This document shows, in pieces, positions 8,171-11,819 of a stretch of DNA of 11,819 nucleotides. The notes under the pieces are model-generated. The model saw nothing but the letters and a program-made list of their open reading frames with translations, was not told the DNA's origin and did no database searches. A program made the translations under genes and the position numbers. Position 1 is the stretch's first letter. Each line of letters starts with the position of its first letter. The stretch is from Oxalobacter sp. (lineage in GTDB: Bacteria > Pseudomonadota > Gammaproteobacteria > Burkholderiales > Burkholderiaceae_D), in contig JAAZED010000302.1 of NCBI GenBank assembly GCA_012512465.1, forward strand, positions 1 through 11,819, in the 5' to 3' direction.

Positions 8171-9478
8171 ATGGCTTTTTTAGCACGAATCAGTCAAAAC
8201 ATGCAGTACGGGCAAAGCATGAAGCGCCTGTCCAATCTGCAGGCGCAACTGGATAAAACCCAGCAGCATCTTTCAGCCAATACCCGCCTTCTGACCCCGG
8301 CGGATGACCCGGTGGCGGCAGCGCGTGCGCTGGATCTGAAGCAGGGTAAATCGATGAATACGCAGTTTGCCAGCAATCGCGGCATCGCCGAGGATGCGCT
8401 GAAACTGCAGGAAAGCACTCTTAACAGCTTTACCGATGGTATTCAGCGGATACAGACACTCCTGGTGTCGGCCGGTAATGGCGGCTATGCCGAGGAACAG
8501 CTTCGTGTGGTGGCCGATGAAGTCCGTGCCATCCGTGACGAGATGGTGGGCTATGCCAATACCCGCGATGCTTACGGTAGTTATCTTTTCAGTGGACACA
8601 AGGCAGGTACCGAGCCATTTGACCTGTCAGTGCTCGGACAGGTCACCTATAAGGGTGACGGCGGGCAAATGAAGGTCCAGGTGGATGCTGCCCGTTTTAT
8701 GGCCACAACCAATTCGGGAAAAGACATTTTCATGGGAATCAAGGGCATGACAGGCTCTACTGTTACGCCAAGCCGCAATGACCTGACAATTGATGTGGAC
8801 ATCAAGGATGAGGCGTTGCTGAGTATCCCGGCGCATAACTATGAGATCCGGTTCAGCGGAGACTCTCCTGCTGCATCGTATACACTCTGGAAAAACGGCG
8901 CCCAGATCGATATGGATGCAAACGGGAATCCGCTTCTCAATCCTGATGGAACCGTTATTACGCTTCCGATTGGCCCAGTTGATCTGACCAAGAGTGCCCC
9001 TTACACCAGCGACCAGAAAAACAAGATGGAAGTGGAATTTGACGGGGTGCGTTTTTCAGTCAGCGGTGAGGTATCCAATGGCGATACGGTAGGAATCACG
9101 CCTGGCGAACCTGTCAGAACCGATGTGTTTGACTATATCAATACAGCGCTTGGCTTGCTGGAAGGCACAAATCTGCAGTCCAACGGCGGCAGCACCAATC
9201 TGGCGCTGGGCCTGGAAGCGCTTCTCGGCAATATGGCTTCGGCACTCGATCAGGTGGTGACAGCGCAGGGTTTCGCGGGCACACGGTTGAAAGAGCTGGA
9301 TGCACTGACGCTTTCCGGTACCGACAAGGATCTGCAATATACCGAATCGATCTCTGATCTGGAGGATCTGGATTATTACAAGGCGATATCCGATCTGTAC
9401 CAGCAGCAGTTGACGCTGCAGGCGGCGCAGCAGACTTTCATGATGACAAACGGGATGTCGCTTTTTAACATGATGTAA
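8171..9478 (+). CDS. flgL: FlgL, hook-filament junction protein 3 (HAP3)
   Basis: FlgL is the second junction protein, lying between FlgK and the flagellin filament, and is related to flagellin at both ends. The ATG at 8171 has GGAG at 8159-8162 and gives 435 aa. An in-frame TTG at 8132 lies inside flgK and is not credible. The N-terminus (MAFLARISQNMQYGQSMKRL) and the motif LTPADDPVAAARAL at 41-54 are flagellin/FlgL hallmarks. The C-terminal helix at 402-435 starts YYKAISDLYQQQLTLQAAQQ and ends SLFNMM. At 435 aa it is longer than the 317-aa enterobacterial protein, with an enlarged middle domain. It follows flgK by 13 bases and ends just before the operon terminator. Confidence 0.95.
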   Translation: MAFLARISQNMQYGQSMKRLSNLQAQLDKTQQHLSANTRLLTPADDPVAAARALDLKQGKSMNTQFASNRGIAEDALKLQESTLNSFTDGIQRIQTLLVSAGNGGYAEEQLRVVADEVRAIRDEMVGYANTRDAYGSYLFSGHKAGTEPFDLSVLGQVTYKGDGGQMKVQVDAARFMATTNSGKDIFMGIKGMTGSTVTPSRNDLTIDVDIKDEALLSIPAHNYEIRFSGDSPAASYTLWKNGAQIDMDANGNPLLNPDGTVITLPIGPVDLTKSAPYTSDQKNKMEVEFDGVRFSVSGEVSNGDTVGITPGEPVRTDVFDYINTALGLLEGTNLQSNGGSTNLALGLEALLGNMASALDQVVTAQGFAGTRLKELDALTLSGTDKDLQYTESISDLEDLDYYKAISDLYQQQLTLQAAQQTFMMTNGMSLFNMM

Positions 9479-9505
9479 TGGTTTGAAGTAGTGTGAGGTG
9501 GGCTG

Positions 9506-9520
9506 ACAGTTTTTAACTGT
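9506..9520 (+). repeat. Short dyad ahead of the flagellar terminator
   Basis: ACAGTT (9506-9511), a three-base T loop, and AACTGT (9515-9520) form a 6-bp hairpin between the flgL stop and the main terminator. ACAGT recurs at 9522-9526. There is no adequate T-tract after it, so I do not call it a separate terminator. It may simply be a weak 3'-end structure. Confidence 0.3.
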
Positions 9521-9532
9521 AACAGTCTTTGC

Positions 9533-9567
9533 GGCGTGAGCGACATGTGTCCCTCACGCCTTTTTTT
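9533..9567 (+). terminator. Rho-independent terminator of the flagellar operon
   Basis: GGCGTGAG (9533-9540) pairs perfectly with CTCACGCC (9553-9560). After a C-C mismatch, an inner GACA (9542-9545) can pair with TGTC (9548-9551). Seven Ts follow directly (9561-9567). It starts 55 bases after the flgL stop and marks the end of the flg block. Confidence 0.92.
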
Positions 9568-9614
9568 ATGGAACGAACCGGGCGCCGGGACAGCCAATCT
9601 CCGGGGGAAAGGTA

Positions 9615-9623
9615 TGTTATATT
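9615..9623 (+). promoter_or_regulatory. Candidate extended -10 promoter for the 75-aa gene
   Basis: TGTTATATT reads as an extended -10 element: TG, one base, then TATATT (5 of 6 to TATAAT). No good -35 hexamer is seen 17 bases upstream. It lies between the flagellar terminator and the 75-aa gene, about 37 bases before its ATG, so that gene could be transcribed independently of flagellar genes. Confidence 0.4.
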
Positions 9624-9659
9624 GATATTTCCCTGAGGAAGTTAACTGAAAGGCTTGTC

Positions 9660-9887
9660 ATGCCGGTAAATATTGATGAAATGGCAGGTACCATCCGGGC
9701 CATGCGGGCAACGCTTCTCTCCCTTATCGAGACGCATCCGCAGAAGGATAAACTGAAAAAACGGCTGAAAATTGCACGGGAATCCGAGTTTTCCATGATG
9801 TTGAACGAACGTGTCGCCGATGAGTATATTTCGGCATTTGAAGGCACCATGGCCTTTTACGAGGCGGCATCAGAGGAACTGAAGTAG
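9660..9887 (+). CDS. Small hypothetical protein, 75 aa, unrecognised
   Basis: I do not recognise this protein. It starts MPVNIDEMAGTIRAMRATLL and is soluble, charged and probably all-helical. There is a basic centre (HPQKDKLKKRLKIARESEF) and an acidic C-terminus ending AASEELK. No signal peptide, membrane segment or cysteine is present. The start has AAAGG at 9649-9653, six bases before the ATG. Its own promoter candidate and intrinsic terminator frame it as a single-gene unit directly after the flagellar operon. It is too short and of the wrong character to be FlgN, and it does not show the FlgM C-terminal pattern. The ribosome binding site and flanking signals make it likely to be real. Confidence 0.65.
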   Translation: MPVNIDEMAGTIRAMRATLLSLIETHPQKDKLKKRLKIARESEFSMMLNERVADEYISAFEGTMAFYEAASEELK

Positions 9888-9900
9888 GTGTTTTTTTCCA

Positions 9901-9940
9901 TGCCAAAAGACGGGAAAGTATCCCGTCTTTTTTGTTGGCA
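9901..9940. terminator. Intrinsic terminator between converging genes, probably bidirectional
   Basis: AAAAGACGGGA (9905-9915) and TCCCGTCTTTT (9921-9931) form an 11-bp stem with the loop AAGTA. On the + strand the T-run continues to 9933. An outer pair, TGCCAA (9901-9906) and TTGGCA (9935-9940), extends the symmetry. It lies 13 bases after the stop of the 75-aa gene and 4 bases beyond the stop of the - strand gene that ends at 9945, so it can serve both. The - strand T-tract is shorter (four Ts, inside the stem). Confidence 0.85.
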
Positions 9941-9944
9941 TTGC

Positions 9945-10325
9945 TTACATGATATGGCTGTTGCTCTGGACATACATCTCGATAGTTTCCAGCCCGTTAT
10001 TGACCGTGTAGTGGTCATAGTAGCCGTCAAATCCCTCAAGCGCCATGCCGGACTGGCCTGCTGTCCAGGTATCGGATCCTGCCAGGATGGTATCGGCTTC
10101 ATCCGCGCTGATGACAATGGCTTCAAAGGCGTTATCTCCCGTGAAGTTCTGGTTTTTGAGTGCATCAACCAGCGCATCAATGTCAATTGTGTCGGATTCA
10201 CCGGTGAAGTCCAGGTGCAGGGGCTCAAAGCCGCTGGTATTGCCGGCCTTGATGCCGCCCAGGGCATTGCTGCCTGTCATGCTGGTGGCTGCATCCCTAC
10301 CGAGTGACAGGATATCGCCCAGCAT
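9945..10325 (-). CDS. Acidic hypothetical protein, about 126 aa, unrecognised
   Basis: I do not recognise this protein. From the inner ATG at 10325 it is 126 aa with about 20 Asp/Glu against 3 Lys/Arg, so it is strongly acidic. It has no cysteine, signal peptide or clear membrane segment. It is rich in Gly, Asp, Ser and Thr, with GFDGYYDHYTVNNGLETIEM near the C-terminus. The look is that of a secreted or calcium-dependent protein, or the tail of a larger one, but no RTX nonapeptide is present, so that is only a guess. The frame is open to an ATG at 10370 (141 aa). Neither start has a good ribosome binding site; GGGA lies about 13 bases before the inner one. A terminator lies just past its stop. 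Confidence 0.5.
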   Translation of the reverse strand: MLGDILSLGRDAATSMTGSNALGGIKAGNTSGFEPLHLDFTGESDTIDIDALVDALKNQNFTGDNAFEAIVISADEADTILAGSDTWTAGQSGMALEGFDGYYDHYTVNNGLETIEMYVQSNSHIM

Positions 10326-10358
10326 GCCTAACTGGTTCCCGTGAGTGCAGGATTGCTG

Positions 10359-10565
10359 GTGCGCATACATGAAGTCAGTGAATTGAGTATTCAGGAATTG
10401 CGCCGCCTGATGGGAGATGAGCGATCGCGCTATTCTGCTTACAAGGGCGTGGCGAGAGAAAAGAAGGCGAAGCCGAAAAAGCAGCGACAGGTCTCAGCGC
10501 TCAGGAAAAATCATTCCTCTGGATACATGATAACGAAGACAAATGAAGGAAAGGACGCGCGATAA
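10359..10565 (+). CDS. Small basic ORF, about 68 aa, uncertain
   Basis: I do not recognise this product. A GTG at 10359 with AGGA at 10349-10352 six bases upstream gives 68 aa; another in-frame GTG at 10341 would give 74 aa. It has about 18 Lys/Arg against 8 acidic residues. Residues 5-24 look helical (EVSELSIQELRRLMGDERSR) and are followed by a lysine/arginine-rich tail (REKKAKPKKQRQ). That suggests nucleic-acid binding, but no named fold is evident. With the inner starts it diverges from the acidic gene across 33 bases; with the outer starts the two overlap antisense by 30 bases. It ends 12 bases from the 3' end of the XRE gene. It may be a remnant or spurious. Confidence 0.35.
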   Translation: MRIHEVSELSIQELRRLMGDERSRYSAYKGVAREKKAKPKKQRQVSALRKNHSSGYMITKTNEGKDAR

Positions 10566-10577
10566 GGGAAGCCTGGC

Positions 10578-10910
10578 CTAGCCGGAAAGTTTTTCTGCCC
10601 AGATTCTGATTTGTTCCAGCAGAAAAAGCCGGTCATCCCTGTGCAGGGGTTCCAGCTGTGAAATGATACTGTCAGCCAATGAGGCCGCGTTTGCCGAAGC
10701 GCCATCAAAGAAGATGGCCATGCTGACGTTGAGTTCGTCAGCGATTTTTTCAAGGGTCGGGATGCTGGGGGTGACTACGCCACGTTCTATTCTTGAGAGG
10801 GATACGGTGTCAATTCCAATACGTTCGGCGATTTGTGCCTGTGTTTTGCCTGCTGTTCTTCTCGCATGGGCGATCTTTTTTCCTATCCGTTGCGCTATGT
10901 CTGTCTTCAT
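10578..10910 (-). CDS. XRE-family helix-turn-helix transcriptional regulator
   Basis: This is a 110-aa DNA-binding protein of the XRE/Cro-cI type. Residues about 8-64 are the HTH_3 domain, with the classic order RIGKKIAHARRTAGKTQAQI, then IGIDTVSLSRIERG (recognition helix), then PSIPTLEKIADELNV. The remaining 45 residues have LEPLHRDDRLFLLEQIRIWA, likely a helical dimerisation tail. There is no peptidase or toxin domain, and no toxin-like partner is evident next to it. The ATG at 10908-10910 is preceded only by a weak GATGG. A candidate promoter (TAGACA, 17 bases, TATAAT) lies just upstream with its -35 inside the neighbouring IS. Its target is unknown; self-repression is common in the family. 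Confidence 0.88.
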   Translation of the reverse strand: MKTDIAQRIGKKIAHARRTAGKTQAQIAERIGIDTVSLSRIERGVVTPSIPTLEKIADELNVSMAIFFDGASANAASLADSIISQLEPLHRDDRLFLLEQIRIWAEKLSG

Positions 10911-10958
10911 TTAGCCATCAATGGTTTATTACTCTGAACCCTGTGCTGGTCATGTTGT

Positions 10959-10987
10959 ATTATATAGTGTAGTCACGAGATTGTCTA
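10959..10987 (-). promoter_or_regulatory. Candidate hybrid promoter for the XRE gene formed at the IS junction
   Basis: Read on the - strand, TAGACA (10987-10982, 5 of 6 to TTGACA) is separated by exactly 17 bases from TATAAT (10964-10959, perfect -10). The -35 hexamer begins at the inner edge of the left inverted repeat of the IS. The -10 hexamer straddles the junction with the target DNA. A start about 7 bases downstream would give a leader of roughly 40 bases to the XRE ATG. The motif match is seen directly; promoter activity is inferred. Confidence 0.6.
10963..10983 (+). repeat. Left terminal inverted repeat of the IS
   Basis: The core GTCACGAGA is identical to the reverse complement of the right end, with GTGT also shared on the outer side. 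Seventeen of 21 positions match. Similarity stops inward of 10983. Confidence 0.8.
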
Positions 10988-11040
10988 AAATTTAATTTTA
11001 TGGCATGCTTCGCTTGTCTTTACTCACAAGCGAGGAGCAT

Positions 11041-11517
11041 ATGCCAACACCCGCACATAGACGACACGACATTTCTGACGCTGTTTGGAAAAAGCTTGAG
11101 CCGCACTTGCCTGGGCGCGAAGGAAGTTGGGGCGGTATCGCCCACGACAACCGGCGTTTTATCGATGCCGTCTTTTGGATCATGCGCACCGGCGCACCCT
11201 GGCGAGATTTGCCGCCCGACTTTGGCGGCTGGAGCAACACCCATCGGCGCTTTATCCGCTGGCGCGATAATGGTGTGTGGGAACGACTGCTTGAAATATT
11301 GATTGATGAACCTGATTTTGAATGGCTGATGATTGACGCAAGCCATTGCAAAGTCCATCCGCATGCAGCAGGAGCCAGAGGAGGTAATCAGGACATGAGT
11401 CGTACAAAAGGGGGCTCAACACAAAACTGCATTTGGCCGTGGATGCGCATGGTATGCCGGTCAGGGCTCTTGTTACACAAGGTACAACAGCAGATTGCAC
11501 TCAGGCAGTTGCCCTGA
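11041..11517 (+). CDS. IS5-family transposase, first frame (OrfA)
   Basis: This is the N-terminal part of an IS5/IS427-type DDE transposase. The ATG at 11041 follows GAGGAG at 11032-11037 and gives the usual MPTPAHRRHDISDAVWKKLE start; an upstream ATG at 11005 is in frame but less likely. Residues 1-80 hold the family's DNA-binding region, including VFWIMRTGAPWRDLP and GGWSNTHRRFIRW. Asp99 in MIDASHCKVHPH is the first catalytic Asp. After RTKGG at 121-125 the frame departs from the family sequence and runs on for about 33 unrelated residues to a stop. The rest of the transposase lies in the -1 frame. Alone, OrfA lacks the second Asp and the Glu, so it cannot catalyse transposition. Confidence 0.85.
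   Translation: MPTPAHRRHDISDAVWKKLEPHLPGREGSWGGIAHDNRRFIDAVFWIMRTGAPWRDLPPDFGGWSNTHRRFIRWRDNGVWERLLEILIDEPDFEWLMIDASHCKVHPHAAGARGGNQDMSRTKGGSTQNCIWPWMRMVCRSGLLLHKVQQQIALRQLP
11406..11415 (+). other. Frame junction in the transposase: four As then five Gs
   Basis: ACA AAA GGG GGC is read in the first frame. Re-reading one G in the run (11410-11414) moves to the -1 frame and restores the family sequence RTKGGLNTKLHLAVD. This is either a programmed slippage site, as in several two-ORF IS427-type elements, or loss of one G from an original run of six. Confidence 0.65.
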
Positions 11518-11807
11518 TTGATGGCTTTGCTGCCGGGAAGCTATTGGCTGACAAAGGATATGACGCCGATGCGATTCTTGTCCAGGCCGAGAGACAGGGG
11601 ATGATATCAGTCATTCCCCCAAGGAAAAACCGCAAAAAGCAGCGCGATTATGACAAGGAGCTTTATAAGGCCAGGCACTTGATAGAGAACGCGTTTCTTC
11701 ATTTGAAGCGGTGGCGCGGCATTGCCACCAGATACGCGAAGAATGCGGCATCATTCCTTGCTGCCATTCATATCAGATGCATCTTTTTGTGGGCGTCAGT
11801 CTCGTGA
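11412..11807 (+). CDS. IS5-family transposase, second frame (OrfB)
   Basis: This is the C-terminal half of the transposase, joined to OrfA by a -1 shift; a TTG at 11433 is the only nearby stand-alone start and has no clear ribosome binding site. It supplies the second catalytic Asp in LLADKGYD (about residue 171 of the fused protein). It also supplies the catalytic Glu in YKARHLIENAFLHLKRW (about residue 216), with the exact Y-(2)-R-(3)-E-(6)-K signature. A fused product would be about 255 aa, normal for this subgroup. The stop at 11805-11807 lies inside the right inverted repeat. With all three acidic residues intact, the element could be active if the shift occurs. Confidence 0.85.
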   Translation, partial: GLNTKLHLAVDAHGMPVRALVTQGTTADCTQAVALIDGFAAGKLLADKGYDADAILVQAERQGMISVIPPRKNRKKQRDYDKELYKARHLIENAFLHLKRWRGIATRYAKNAASFLAAIHIRCIFLWASVS

Positions 11808-11817
11808 CGACACCATC
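11797..11817 (+). repeat. Right terminal inverted repeat of the IS
   Basis: The reverse complement of this stretch shares GTCACGAGA and GTGT with the left end. It overlaps the OrfB stop codon. Only two bases (TA) remain after it before the window ends. Confidence 0.8.
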
Positions 11818-11819
11818 TA

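Larger units (their letters stand above)
10963..11817 (+). mobile_element. IS5-family insertion sequence (IS427-like), about 855 bp
   Basis: The element is bounded by imperfect inverted repeats of about 21 bp (10963-10983 and 11797-11817, 17 of 21 matching) and carries a two-frame DDE transposase. Length and the orfA/orfB arrangement fit the IS427 subgroup of IS5. TA flanks both sides (10961-10962 and 11818-11819), consistent with a 2-base target duplication. The AT-rich left end makes the exact tip uncertain by two or three bases. I cannot name the element. Confidence 0.85.

Noticed and set aside
9647..9669. TGAAAG...GCCGGTAA near the start of the 75-aa gene as a sigma-28 promoter
   Set aside because: The spacing is well short of 11 bases and the -10 part overlaps the start codon, so it cannot drive this gene.
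9660..9887. 75-aa gene as FlgM or FlgN
   Set aside because: It lacks the conserved C-terminal sigma-28 binding pattern of FlgM and is about half the length of FlgN.
10578..10910. XRE gene as the antitoxin of a toxin-antitoxin pair
   Set aside because: The neighbours are an uncertain basic ORF converging on its 3' end and an IS on the other side. No toxin-like ORF shares its strand or overlaps it.

Overview
The window covers the distal part of a Gram-negative flagellar rod-hook operon, followed by a short accessory stretch that ends in an insertion sequence. The genes read flgD (3' end only), flgE, flgF, flgG, flgH, flgI, flgJ, flgK, flgL, all on the + strand and separated by gaps of 13 to 88 bases. 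FlgH (L-ring lipoprotein), FlgI (P-ring) and a two-domain FlgJ (rod cap plus muramidase) place it in a diderm bacterium. Gene order, the fused FlgJ muramidase, long FlgK/FlgL and moderate GC suggest a betaproteobacterium, perhaps Burkholderiales. That placement is inference from overall protein resemblance, not from a search.

Bases 1-9567 form the flagellar block. FlgD is the hook cap, FlgE the hook, FlgF and FlgG the proximal and distal rod. FlgH and FlgI are the outer-membrane and peptidoglycan bushings. FlgJ caps the growing rod and cuts peptidoglycan so it can pass. FlgK and FlgL join hook to filament. The 88-base gap before flgK carries a well-spaced candidate sigma-28 (FliA) promoter, so flgKL may be transcribed late and separately, as known in Salmonella. 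A strong intrinsic terminator (9533-9567) ends the block. No flgM or flgN is visible after flgL.

Bases 9568-10565 hold three small ORFs I do not recognise. They are a 75-aa gene with its own promoter candidate and terminator, a very acidic protein on the - strand, and a very basic ORF leading away from it.

Bases 10578-11819 hold a - strand XRE-family repressor-like gene and an IS5-family (IS427-type) element. The transposase is split in two frames at a run of five Gs. The element's left end supplies a -35 hexamer exactly 17 bases from a TATAAT at the junction, facing the XRE gene. The insertion may therefore have built a new hybrid promoter for that regulator. The window stops within two bases of the element's right end, which may reflect an assembly break at a repeated IS.

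I found no new multi-gene system that I can support. The strongest leads are the IS-built promoter, the sigma-28 promoter before flgK, and the three unrecognised small ORFs.
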